Shown here piece by piece: positions 41,776-50,640 of a stretch of DNA of 64,000 bases. The position numbers were made by a program, and so were the translations under genes. The notes beneath the pieces are model-generated. The model saw only the letters and a list, made by a program, of their open reading frames with translations, ran no database searches and had not been told where the DNA came from. Numbering within the stretch: position 1 is the stretch's first letter; the number at the start of each line of letters is the position of its first letter. Source of the DNA: Prorocentrum cordatum (Eukaryota > Sar > Dinophyceae > Prorocentrales > Prorocentraceae); NCBI GenBank assembly GCA_963575745.1, contig CAUYUJ010016371.1:310470-374469 (forward strand), given 5' to 3'.

Positions 41776-42829
41776 CTTGGACGAAGAAAATACGTCGGAT
41801 GCGATTCTCCAGTGAACTTGAGCTTCTTTACCTGGAGCCCTTTTTTTGCGTGCCTGATTGGTCGACCATGTCAATCGAGTCCAACACCGCCAGTGCCTGA
41901 TATGCCCAATGGCGGTTACTCACGCGCCTCTGGACAGTCTTCAGGTGGTGGTTGTGCCAAATCTCGCAGCCATTGGGCGGCAAATTGTTGAGTAAGTCCG
42001 AGAGCTCCACCCAGCCGTCGTACTCGTCGAAGGAAGCGACCGATGTCACGAACCTATCAGAGAGATGGTTGCGATGAGCCGGCTTGTGACGAGTAGCTGT
42101 GGTGAGCCACTGCGCTAGGCGCTTAGTTTTGCTGCAAGGATTCCCGACTCCGCGAGAATCTTCTTCGGGTACTTCTTCTCGGAATCATAGCTGAGAGCGG
42201 CTTCCTTCCGCGAGACGACGCGGACAACCTGACGTGTGTGAGCTGCATCATCAGCAACTACAGCAGTACACTGGGTGTCGCACTGCACCACGACGCATAG
42301 ATCAGACCCGTGATCGATGAAGGGGGCTGGTACGCTGGGTTGATCTTCGCTCGATGGGCAGTGCCCAACTGCTCCCAACGTCGCCTGCGTTCCTCAGGCA
42401 TCTCGAGAGCAACGGCGGGTTGCCCCGCAGGGGCCGTAGCTGGCTCGCCATGCATCCTTACTGGCTCGGTTACTGCAGGCGCTGCTGGCCCTGCTTGACA
42501 CCTGGCTCTCCCATATGCCTTCCCCTTCTCACCAATGTGGAAGTGCCGGCGTCCACTGCTCTTAGGGGCCGCCCCTGATGCCTTTGATGTAATTTCCAAC
42601 ATCCCGTGCTTGGCACCGTCCTTTGATGAAGAAGCGTCAATGGATGATCCTTCCAGGGATGGCGCCCAGCCTGTCCCGCGTGTCCGGCCAGGTGTAGGGC
42701 CGCGACGGGCCGCGGGATCCATTGGGGAGGGTGCACTAGCGCCCTGGAACGCCGCTGCTGGTCCCCTGGATCGATGTATCCCAGCAGGTTGCCCCGCAGA
42801 TCGCTGAGACTTGCTGCTGCCGGGGTTGG
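41773..42829 (-). CDS. Hypothetical protein with Tpt1/KptA-like N-lobe, homopolymer-broken
   Basis: A sensible protein emerges if three homopolymers are corrected by one base each: G5 (plus) at 42322-42326 and T4 at 42127-42130, each one short, and T7 at 41841-41847, one long. It then runs from a Ser/Ala-rich N-terminus through EMPEERRRRWEQLG, DLCVVVQCDTQCTAVVADD, EKKYPKKILAES, and a segment ending QWLTTATRHKP and YDGWVELSDLL, to SSSK and TAA at 41775-41773. The block from KRLAQWL to GWVELSDLL resembles the start of Tpt1/KptA domains (helix, RHKP, then DGWv-ldeLL). Two GC hairpins (42415, 42784). The start codon is uncertain: ATG at about 42829 or 42722. Confidence 0.55.
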
Positions 42830-42858
42830 GACCATCTGGACTGTTTCTCTTCTTCTAT

Positions 42859-43500
42859 TTAAGCGGTGACGCAAGTTGATCGGGTCTGGGCGACTTGGGC
42901 TAGCTTGAAGAGTGCGAAGATGGGGGCAGATCTATTGGCTGATCTGACTTCGATTTGGGAGGAGGTACCTTTGGCTTTGCCCCTGCAGGTTCCCCCGCCG
43001 AGAGGCGCATGGGCCTTCTGCCGGGATAAAAACTCCTCCTGTTCCCCAGGCTTTCTGAGTGCAGCGTTCCTGATGCTGACGTTACTTTTGCAGGTCAAAT
43101 CATGCATATCAGCTTGAACCGAATTTACAGTAAGGATTTTTATCAAACCTGCGGTTCTAACGTGGTAGGCGACTATTTTGCGTGGGGAGAAATCAATATC
43201 TTCCGTGGCCCTGTCACGGGGGTTTATGATTGTGTCTGTAACGTGTGTGTAGTCCGTGGCAGAGGCGCAGTCCGCGTCGGACCCTGAAGGAGCAGCCTCG
43301 GTGGGGCCCACTGCCTTGGCAAGGGCCTGGTTGCCTGCAGCTTCATCACCTTCTGGCTGTTCGGCACCTTCTTGTTTGGACGAAGCGGGCCCCCCCGCGT
43401 GATGCTCACGATTGAATGCTTGAAGGTAGTGATTCGGAGCAACGTTATCCCATCTCTTCGGTGCGAGCTCCTTCATGCTCATCAGCTGGCTGATAGTCAA
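42859..43500 (-). CDS. Hypothetical protein
   Basis: Likely start ATG 43482 (MSMKELAPKRWDNVAPNHYL). Then an acidic Gln/Glu/Ala stretch and TDYTHVTDTIINPRD, KIVAYHVRTAGLIKILTVNS. At the hairpin at 42985 a change of one G moves the reading to a frame ending in KVPPPKSKSDQPIDLPPSSH and TAG. No domain recognised. Hairpins at 43385 (reads HAGGPA) and 42985. Confidence 0.5.
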   Translation of the reverse strand: MTISQLMSMKELAPKRWDNVAPNHYLQAFNREHHAGGPASSKQEGAEQPEGDEAAGNQALAKAVGPTEAAPSGSDADCASATDYTHVTDTIINPRDRATEDIDFSPRKIVAYHVRTAGLIKILTVNSVQADMHDLTCKSNVSIRNAALRKPGEQEEFLSRQKAHAPLGGGTCRGKAKGTSSQIEVRSANRSAPIFALFKLAQVAQTRSTCVTA

Positions 43501-43506
43501 ATCTCG

Positions 43507-43797
43507 TCAACTGTTCTCCACGCGGGTACTTGGGCGGATCAGTGACGCGACCCCGGCCATCACCATGAGACCAGACCCAAGGTGGTCTTTCGAAGTTAGG
43601 GCTTCTTGACGGACGCCCCATCGGGCAACCTGGTCCGTGCTCGGCATGATCAGAGCAGGCGCAGACAGAACTGCGGCAAGTCTCCCGTCATTCGATGATG
43701 GCCCTCTTGAGGCCCCGTCTTTGGAGAGACTCCAATGATTTAGTGCCCGCGCCCCTTGAAGAGCGGACGATCTTGCCTTGATCGTTGCGCTCAACAT
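43507..43797 (-). CDS. Hypothetical protein (96 aa), frame uncertain
   Basis: ATG 43797 to TGA 43507 gives a 96-residue frame (MLSATIKARSSALQGARALN). A competing frame over the same DNA reads FERPPWVWSHGDGRGRVTD and runs to a TAA near 43450. Both look protein-like, and only expression or homology data can choose. Confidence 0.35.
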   Translation of the reverse strand: MLSATIKARSSALQGARALNHWSLSKDGASRGPSSNDGRLAAVLSAPALIMPSTDQVARWGVRQEALTSKDHLGSGLMVMAGVASLIRPSTRVENS

Positions 43798-43869
43798 TGC
43801 GAAGTGAATGTCAGTGACGAACTTGGTCAAGCCAGTATTGCATTGTATCGGGAGATATGTATTGACGAG

Positions 43870-44274
43870 CTAGTCCACGATCATCATGGCTGACAAGGCG
43901 CTGCGCTCGTCCTGCTGGAGACGCGGCTGGGCGGTCATCCCTCTGAGGCGGGCTCCCCCGCTAGCGATCCCAAGTCTATTATCCCTCCTTGGTGGGGCCC
44001 CTGGGGCCCTCGCGTCGGGGGGGCGAGGGCGCTGGTTGCTGCTGGGGCGAGCGCCGCCGGAGCGCGCGCGCGAGTGCCCGCGTGAATAGCTGCGGGCGCC
44101 GCCATGGCGCAGCATGCGCTGGTCTTCAGCTTCCCACTCGTCGTCATCATCATCAGAGCGGTTCGCGCGTCTCCAGACTTGGCGGCTCGTCGATCGCTCC
44201 TGGCGGCTCGGAGACAGCCTCATGGCCGCGAATGTGCACTGATGATCTTCGTCATGGCCAAGTTCGTGCTGCAT
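43870..44274 (-). CDS. Hypothetical basic/acidic RG-rich protein
   Basis: 134 codons from ATG 44274. Composition runs from His/Asp-rich (MQHELGHDEDHQ) through Arg/Ser (SPSRQERSTSRQVWRRANRS), acidic (DDDDDEWEAEDQ) and RG/SR (GGARSYSRGHSRARSGGARP) to Pro/Arg. This resembles disordered RNA-binding tails but has no fold I can name. It contains the hairpin at 43948. If one G is added to the 13-nt hairpin at 44301, the frame extends upstream into the preceding ORF. Confidence 0.5.
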   Translation of the reverse strand: MQHELGHDEDHQCTFAAMRLSPSRQERSTSRQVWRRANRSDDDDDEWEAEDQRMLRHGGARSYSRGHSRARSGGARPSSNQRPRPPDARAPGAPPRRDNRLGIASGGARLRGMTAQPRLQQDERSALSAMMIVD

Positions 44275-44731
44275 GCGTTCTGAATGGTCGCCGGCATCTC
44301 GCGGGTTCCCCGCAAAGGATCGTCGTCATGCAATTCCATGTTTGTCGGATTGTCAGTTACCTGAGGATGAAGCAGCACTTGCATGTCCTCTTCTGTCGCT
44401 GGAATTGTAGCTTCGGAATCCGCGGGTGCCCCTGCCATATCTTGATCTACGTCGGCGGGTATATGGAAAATTCTCAACCAAATTCGACGCGCGCAGGTCG
44501 ACCCGCGATGGGTATGCCTAACCAGTCTGCCAGGTTGATCTCACTATGGCCAATGTATATCTCCTCGAAGAGCTCGCCAGCGTAATTGTCGAGGGACATG
44601 CTGGCGCTCAGATATCTGGCAACCATGAAATTAACGATTGTAACGTTTCCCGATCGACATACTGTTTGTCCGAGTCGGTTTGAGTCAAATGCATCGACGG
44701 ACCTCTGCCTCCCCCATCGCCCCGGGGGCAC
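44220..44731 (-). CDS. Hypothetical protein in two frames joined at a GC hairpin
   Basis: The frame from about 44731 (with ATGs at 44626 and 44599) reads SVDAFDSNRLGQTVCRSGNV, then MSLDNYAGELFEEIYIGHSE and NLADWLGIPI, reaching the hairpin at 44493-44506. Just past the hairpin a different frame reads IFHIPADVDQDMAGAPADSE and TEEDMQVLLHPQVTDNPTN. The change needs one extra base or a skip of 14 nt. No known domain. Confidence 0.5.
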
Positions 44732-45107
44732 TCGCGGCGAAAATGTTGCGTGCTATGGCAGATGTCATATTGCATTGTTTTGCCGTTAGCGTCTTTTTCG
44801 GGCTGCCCCGGCGCCCCTCGCCCTTGCCTGAAGCGCGCCTGCGAGCCCTGCCCGCGCCCAGGAATAGCTCTTCATATTGTGGTCCAGTAAAGGATGCCAG
44901 CAAAGCTAACAGACCTCTGCCATGCGATCGCCGTCGTTTGCCCTTGCCCTTGCCTCGACCCTTGCCCTTTCCCCTAAGTGCCCGTCGGATGGTGCGCCGT
45001 GCTTTGCGAACTGGCATCTTCATAACCCGTCTCCATCTGCGTTTATGCTTCTGATATCCTAGAAACAGCCATTGAACCTGTTGTTCATCCGTAAGATACG
45101 CGGGCAT
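44685..45107 (-). CDS. Hypothetical Lys/Gly/Arg-rich protein
   Basis: 140 codons from ATG 45107 (MPAYLTDEQQVQWLFLGYQK) with a strongly basic centre (RRTIRRALRGKGKGRGKGKG, then KRRRSHGRG) and a C-terminal helix, ending at TGA near 44685. The open frame continues upstream through an acidic Ser/Asp stretch without an ATG, so the start may lie further 5'. Basic centre suggests nucleic-acid binding; this is inference. Confidence 0.5.
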   Translation of the reverse strand: MPAYLTDEQQVQWLFLGYQKHKRRWRRVMKMPVRKARRTIRRALRGKGKGRGKGKGKRRRSHGRGLLALLASFTGPQYEELFLGAGRARRRASGKGEGRRGSPKKTLTAKQCNMTSAIARNIFAASAPGAMGEAEVRRCI

Positions 45108-45301
45108 GTCGGAGTAGTCTGGGGCATTCGCTTCGTCGTCTGATGACGCGTCGGCGTCGGTTCCAGAGTCGAAGTCAGACTCAGCGGGTCGCCCCGTTGA
45201 GCCTGCAAGGGTAGTGGCTTGTGCGGGGCCGCCGCTGCCAGCGGCCCCTGATACCTGGCCCCGGAGTCTTGCGACCCCGCGGCCGGACTACCATATTTGA
45301 G

Positions 45302-46378
45302 CTAATGGCGCGGTGGTCTCCGTTGGTTGTGGATCGCCATTCCAGACGTTTGCGGCAGGTTGCCCTGCGTTGGCTTCAGCATGAAAGGTTTCGGCATGGT
45401 GACCGCAGCTGAAAATGCCACAAATATTGCCAGGGGTTCGCTACGCAATGTGAGCACATGACCTCGCGCGTTCAAGCGGAGAGTCAAATTGCTGCGGGTT
45501 CCCCAGCATTTGGTGGTTGAGTGGCCGTAGAAGTTGTCGTGCGCGCGACATCACCGCGCCCGAGGCTCTGCACATAATAACCGTTAAGATCTGAAAGTTG
45601 GTTAAATCCTGCCGTTTCAGCCTCGTAGCGGGCTATCTCGAAGCGCGCCAATGTCTGGTCGATCCGTTCTCCCGCATTGACTCGAAAAGTCGATGAGAGT
45701 AGCGCCCGACTTAAATTGGCGTTCCTCCTCTGAGTTCTCAAACTTCGTGCTAAGGATGAACATAATGTAGGTGGCACCATCAGTATGGCGGCCACCTATG
45801 TTGACGCCAAAGTTAATGACTGCTGGGGGACCTCTCATGGCTATGGTCCGCGCGAGGCCTCCCAGACCCCGTTGCAACGCTGCAGCTTGTTGGGGGGGCG
45901 TCATATTGCCTGTGGTCACGTTGATCCAGGCATGTACCTCTCGAACAAATTCGCGGAAAAGGTACTTGACCAGCCGGGTCCCAGTTGGGGCCAGTTGTCT
46001 TTGTGTCGTCTCTGCCACGCACGTGTCCCACAGCGCATCCGATAGCAACACATATGAGACCAAATATAGTAACACCGATCCAGTGGCCCCGTAGGTCGTG
46101 GTTGGATGTGGTCGGCTGGAGTTTGTGTTTTTTATTGTAGGTCTGCGCGGGGGTGGAGGCGGCACAATATCGTATCGCACATTGCCATGCGTGATATCTT
46201 TGGAGAAATTTCCAATTGGAATGGGTGGGTGGACTTCAGGAGTGTAGTAGCGCAGGGATGTAGGACTCGAGTGAAAAGCCTCTGCGAGAACAGAGGTAGC
46301 ACTCCAAGTGTCCTTGCGGTTGTGCGCAGTTATGTACATTCCTCCGCGCAGACCCACTGCACCCTGATGTTCCACCAT
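45302..46378 (-). CDS. Hypothetical protein, about 350 aa
   Basis: ATG 46378 opens MVEHQGAVGLRGGMYITAHN. Later segments include YYTPEVHPPIPIGNFSKDIT, a hydrophobic helix (SVLLYLVSYVLLSDALWDTC), REFVREVHAWINVTTGN and PAVINFGVNIGGRHTDGATY. At 45685-45688 (A4 plus strand) removal of one base rejoins a frame with VNAGERIDQTLARFEIARYE. At the variant hairpin 45494-45507 the reading moves again to NLTLRLNARGHVLTLRSEPL and ends at TAG 45302 (or 45288 if the hairpin at 45355 is skipped). No family recognised; possible membrane helix. Confidence 0.5.
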
Positions 46379-46739
46379 GTCAGTATTCCACCCACCAGAT
46401 AGTGCCGTGGGTGAGGAGTAGAGCTAGAGCTGACCACCATCGGCCAGCTCCGCTACCAATTTTGAAAGGGGGCCGGTAGGCCCGTCCAGAAGCTACGCTT
46501 TAGGCGAAGCGCAGCTCCTGCCCTGTTGTATCGTAGTAACGATAGTCCCAGTCGTAGGAGGTCGTCGCGGGAGCGACGGGCCATCTCCAGCGAATGATGT
46601 TTTCTGTCTCGATGGCAAGTCGTATGCCTCGCTATGAGGCGCATTCAAATGTTGGCGGCCGGCCGCTTGAACACAAACGGCCGCGGACAAACGCTCGCTA
46701 TCTCTCGCACCTGTCCCAGCTCAGTTTAGACGGTTCTCG

Positions 46740-47400
46740 CCTTCTCGGGCTTCGGACACCCCAAGACACCCCCAGAGGCTTGAAATATGGCCCCAATGAC
46801 GGCACATTAGGCCCCCTAGAGGGCCCCAAGAGTACCCAAGAGGGCCCCGAAGCGGCAGAAAAAACACCCATGACGGCCCAAGATTCCTCCAAGACGGCCC
46901 AAGACGCCCCCCGAAACGGCCTTTGAGGGCCCCAAGGCGGCCCAAAGAAGCCTCAAGACGACCTCCAAAGGCGCCAGACGGCACAAGGTCGCCTTAAGAC
47001 GGCCCGTTGTCCCAGACGTGCACCCCGCGAGGCGAGAGGACTCCACGTCCAGACTTGAGCCAATCTTCTCGGCAATCCAAAGCACGCGTGTGTCACGTAA
47101 GGGCCAGCTCCCGATACCTCCAGCACCCCCAACTCCTCGTTTGAAAAGCAGGTTCCCTTAATCCCCTGGGACACTGCCCCAGTTGGCGACCGATCTGCCC
47201 CAACGTTTCCCTTCATCGGCCACGACCACGGGCTCCTCGGGAGCCCACGGGCGTCCAAGACAGCCCATGATGGCTAAACATTCGGTACAGAACGGCCCCA
47301 ACAAAACCGAATATGACCCAAGAGGGCTCCAACACGGTCCAAGAGGCCCCAGGACCCCCGTGAAGCCTCCAAAAAACTCCCAGGGGGCCCCAAACGCCCA
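46740..47400 (+). repeat. CCCCAAGANGGCCC tract
   Basis: Same short-word repeat and orientation as 37880-39290 and 27615-28060, here lying just downstream (minus sense) of the sulfatase first exon. Confidence 0.75.
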
Positions 47401-47434
47401 TTGTCCCGCGGTCCACACAAGCACACCGCGAAGC

Positions 47435-47824
47435 GAAAGGAATCTTCTCAAGGCGCGGCATCACCCCGGCGTTCTCGATAGGCACATTCTTCACGGGCAT
47501 GCGGTTCGGCACTGCTGGGGCGATGCCATCAGGATGCCACGCTGAATATTCAGTCAGGTACATGTCATCGGGCAGGAAGAGCACAATGTTTGGTTTCCTC
47601 TGGGCGGGTCCCGCGCCGCCACCCATGCTCTCTGCGGCCTGCGGTGGTTGCACGCCGTGCTGGCGCTGGAGCAGAGACACGTGGCGCAGGGTGTCGGCAC
47701 AGCCGCCCGCCTCGGCGCACTCCTCTGGCAGGCTGGCCGCCGCGGGCGGGAAGCAGGCAAAAAAGCGAAGCACATATAAAAAACGAAACGAGTTTGCCGT
47801 CGCGCCAGCGCCCAGCAGCACCAT
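47435..47824 (-). CDS. Secreted sulfatase, 5' exon
   Basis: 130 codons from ATG 47824. An N-terminal signal peptide (MVLLGAGATANSFRFLYVLR followed by FFACFPPAAA) precedes a linker with RHVSLLQRQHG, a phrase common after signal peptides in dinoflagellate secreted proteins. Then comes KPNIVLFLPDDM, the sulfatase first beta strand with the metal-binding Asp-Asp, and MPRLEKI, the helix before the SGV-F-AY segment. A GC donor at 47434-47433 in phase 0 would join IPF to SGVTFTRAY at 29370, matching the family spacing exactly. The GC-AG intron would be 18,064 bp. The alternative is two unlinked fragments of paralogous genes. Confidence 0.75.
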
Positions 47825-48008
47825 CGGCGGCCGCGAGCGGCCGAGGGGTCGCCGGGGTCGCCCGTGCGCCGCGTGTCGGGTCACGGGTGGGGGCTCGACC
47901 TGCGGCCGCGCGGGCCCAAATGGCGTCGATAACCACGTGGCCACGGATCGGGACACGCTCTCCCTGCTGATGTCCGAAGGGGCGGGGTCCTTCCTCCAAA
48001 TTGCTAGA

Positions 48009-48017
<9 letters not shown>

Positions 48018-48057
<40 letters not shown>

Positions 48058-48082
48058 GGACACACACACACACACTTTTTGC
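48018..48082. repeat. (TC)n and (AC)n microsatellite
   Basis: About 45 bp of TC followed by CACGGACACACACACACACAC. Confidence 0.95.
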
Positions 48083-48477
48083 GTCGGCGGCTGGGCAGTC
48101 GGTGACTGTCCCGGCGGATTGGCAACAGGGGACACGCTGCATGCAAATACTTTAAGGCCGCCAGGCACGGAAGAAGAGGAGCAGCCCCGGCGCGACAGGA
48201 AGAGACGACGCCGGGCCCGCTCGGAGTCGCCGACTGCGGCAGGGAAGCGCCGAGGGGGGGAGCCAGCGCCGACGCTGAGCTACACTGAGCTGCATAGAGC
48301 ACACACACACACCATGCCACCCTCGGGCGTTCGTCGACGGGGGGGGGGGGGGGGAAACGCGCACCCTCGCCAGTGCCTCCTGGGCCCGCGGCGGCAGCGC
48401 CGAGGCCGCTCAGGGCCCCCACGTGGGCCACGCTCCTGCGATCCTCGATCCGCCTCCCCGTTGATTGCCCCCACTTT

Positions 48478-48645
48478 CTCCTCCTCCTCCTCCCTCCTCC
48501 TCCTCCTCCTCCTCCTCCTCCCCCCCTCCTCCTCCCCCTCCTCCCCCCTCCTCCTCTCCTCCTCCCTCCTCTTCTTCCTCCTCCCTCCTCCTCCTCCTCC
48601 TCCTCCTCCTCCTCCTCCTCCTCCTCCTCCTCCTCCTCCCCCTCC
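48478..48645. repeat. (TCC)n tract
   Basis: Pyrimidine tract with CCCC and TCTTCTT interruptions; minus frames are poly-Gly/Glu artefacts. Confidence 0.95.
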
Positions 48646-48649
48646 GCCT

Positions 48650-49270
48650 GCTATCGAGCTCATGGGAACGACAGGGGGGGACTGGCACAGGGGGAGAAAC
48701 ACGGGCCTGGAATCGGCGATACATCGCCGACGGATCGGCGGCAGGCTCTCGATTGCGAGACCGAACGTTGCTAGGCGGGGTGGGCAATCCAAAAGCTATT
48801 GGCGATGAACGGCCAATTCGGGGCCAATACATTACCCCCAGAGCCTCTCTGGTAAAGCTTCGGGCTGCGCAGAGACAGTCCCCTTGGGCAGTCCCGACGG
48901 ACCTCCACGGGCCCCCCGCACAGCCCAGGGGCGCCGCCGGAGGCGGCGCCAGGGTGTTGAGACCGCCCCAGGCTAATCGGGGGGATTGTCGAGGCCAGCC
49001 GGGACGACTCTGGGGGGCAGTTGAGGCCAGCCGGGACTACCTGGGGGGCTGTCTGTGCGCAACCTGAAACTGTACCAACTATCCCCCATAACGTTGCCCC
49101 TGACCCAGACCCCCGACATCATGATTTTTTTCATGACGTGGACCTCCAGCGGTCTGGACTCCTTCCCTGGGACTGGTTTTTCGTCCTGAGTATTTTTTGA
49201 CGGTCCCGCGGCCCGGTGAGGGCCCCCAGTGGCCGAGAATAACGCAAAACTCCCCGTCGTGATCTTTTCA
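48650..49270. other. Unassigned sequence
   Basis: No gene recognised. 48950-49045 has two CCAGCCGGGACTACC-like direct repeats. Confidence 0.4.
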
Positions 49271-49273
49271 TTT

Positions 49274-49502
49274 GAGCAGGGACCGACCGCCCCGGCATTC
49301 ATATAGTCCTACCACGAAATGTTCCCAGAATCCAAAACTGTTCCAATAACAAAAGCCAGTGTTCTTAGAACATTAACCCGATGTGTCAAAAGAAAGCACT
49401 CCCAGCCAGAAATGTACTAAGAACAATTCGTGGAACCCACGAACGGTTCTAAGAACATTGTTTGGTAGGCCTATAGGCGAGCCAGGACGCTTCGCCACTG
49501 CT
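49274..49502 (+). repeat. Dispersed 230-bp repeat, copy 2 (partner 18535-18765)
   Basis: See 18535-18765. Both copies are followed by unrelated sequence directly after GCTTCGCCACTGCT. Confidence 0.75.
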
Positions 49503-49530
49503 TGATTCATGACCCGAGGGGGTCTGTCGG

Positions 49531-49708
49531 CTATACGCAAGAGTGACCCTGGGTAAGAGTGACCTTTGGTGCGCGGCTTTCGGGGGGCAGCGGCGGGACC
49601 AAACACAAGCGGGCAAGACGCTGCTACCGCATCGCGCTCGGCGATCGGGGGACCCCAGTGGGCCCGCATCAAAGGTCACTCCGGCGAAGGGTCACTCTTA
49701 CGTGTAGT
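49531..49708. mobile_element. MITE-like inverted-repeat element
   Basis: The left arm CTATACGCAAGAGTGACCC...AGAGTGACCTTTGGTGCG and right arm GCATCAAAGGTCACTCC...GGGTCACTCTTACGTGTAG are inverted over about 42 bp with mismatches. Length is about 178 bp. Target duplication not clear. Confidence 0.7.
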
Positions 49709-49847
49709 CGAGTCTGGGACGAGCGCTCAACAACCCCGACCGGCGGCGCCTTCCCGGTCCGACCCGCCCGCATCGCGCCCAACTCCCCTCGCGATCATGC
49801 CCCCCGCGCGCCCCCTCAATCCGTCCAAAGTTGTGCAGGGCGCGCCT

Positions 49848-50090
49848 TCTCCCTCCTCCTCCTCCTCCTCCTCCTCCTCCTCCTCCTCCTCCTCCTCCTC
49901 CTCCTCCTCCTCCATCCTCCATCCTGCATCCTGCATCCTGCATCCTCCCTCCTCCCTCCTCCCTCCTCTTCCCCCTCCTCCATTCTTCATCCTTTATCCT
50001 TCCTCCCTCCTCTATCCTCCCTCCTCCCTCCTCAACCTCCTCCTTCTCCTCCTCCACCGCCTCCTCCTTCTCCTATCCTTATTCCTTATT
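49848..50090. repeat. (TCC)n tract with ATCCTCC/TGCATCC units
   Basis: Pure CCT to about 49910, then ATCCTGCATCCTCC variants. Confidence 0.9.
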
Positions 50091-50225
50091 CGAATCTACT
50101 CCAACTCCCCCCTCAGGCCGGCCGATAGGGGCCGCATCTGGGTGGTCCCATCCTAACCTGTAAAAAACAATACAAAATCAACATTTATCTTATTTTTGCC
50201 TCTCGACATGGACGTCCTGTCGTCC

Positions 50226-50640
50226 ACGGCGATAATCCATTGCAAAAAATACCACAAACAACACACGCGCGCGTTCATGTCAGAATCCTACCGAACACCG
50301 TGTGTTTGCAAGCATTTCAACATAAACACATCAAAAACCCAATGCTTTTTTTTTTCCACAAAAATTGTACAAATTTCCCGCCCGGGCTCTCTTGCTGAAA
50401 TCATAGGAAAACCATAGGAATCTTAAGAATTCGGTCAAATCCAGCGATTTCACGTCATCGCGCGGTGCACTCGCGATGCTCTGTCATGCACCCAGGCCGC
50501 GAATCCTGTGCAAAAAATACCACAAAGAGCACACTCGCGCGTTCATGTCAGAATCCTACCGAACACCGTGTGTTTGCAAGCATTTCAACATAAAAACATC
50601 AAAAACCCGATGCTTTTTCACAAAAATGCTTTGGGGTGTC
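50226..50640 (+). repeat. Local duplication, copies 50226-50372 and 50505-50640
   Basis: About 140 bp repeated 279 bp apart: TGCAAAAAATACCACAAA, CGCGCGTTCATGTCAGAATC, CCGTGTGTTTGCAAGCATTT, CATCAAAAACCC. The copies are over 90 percent identical by eye, so the duplication is recent. Confidence 0.85.

Larger units (their letters stand above)
39542..45507 (-). repeat. Family of 14-nt GC hairpins, GCRGG-NNNN-CCYGC
   Basis: Exact copies start at 39542, 39569, 39671, 40999, 41330, 42415, 42784, 42985, 43385, 43948, 44422, 44493 and 45355. Near copies start at 40199, 44301 (13 nt), 45184 and 45494. On the minus strand the loops are GCAA (four times), GGAA, GGCA (twice), GACA, GTTA, GCAG, GGAG, GGGG and TCGA. 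In one frame the unit reads Ala-Gly-x-Pro-Ala, but several copies lie in other frames. I saw no exact copies outside this block by eye. Confidence 0.85.

Noticed and set aside
43450-44274. Idea that TGA encodes Trp in the 39-46 kb block, since one frame would then run unbroken to a TAA
   Set aside because: A competing standard-code frame covers the same DNA, TGA occurs as a plausible terminator elsewhere in the block, and homopolymer error is frequent, so the evidence is too weak.
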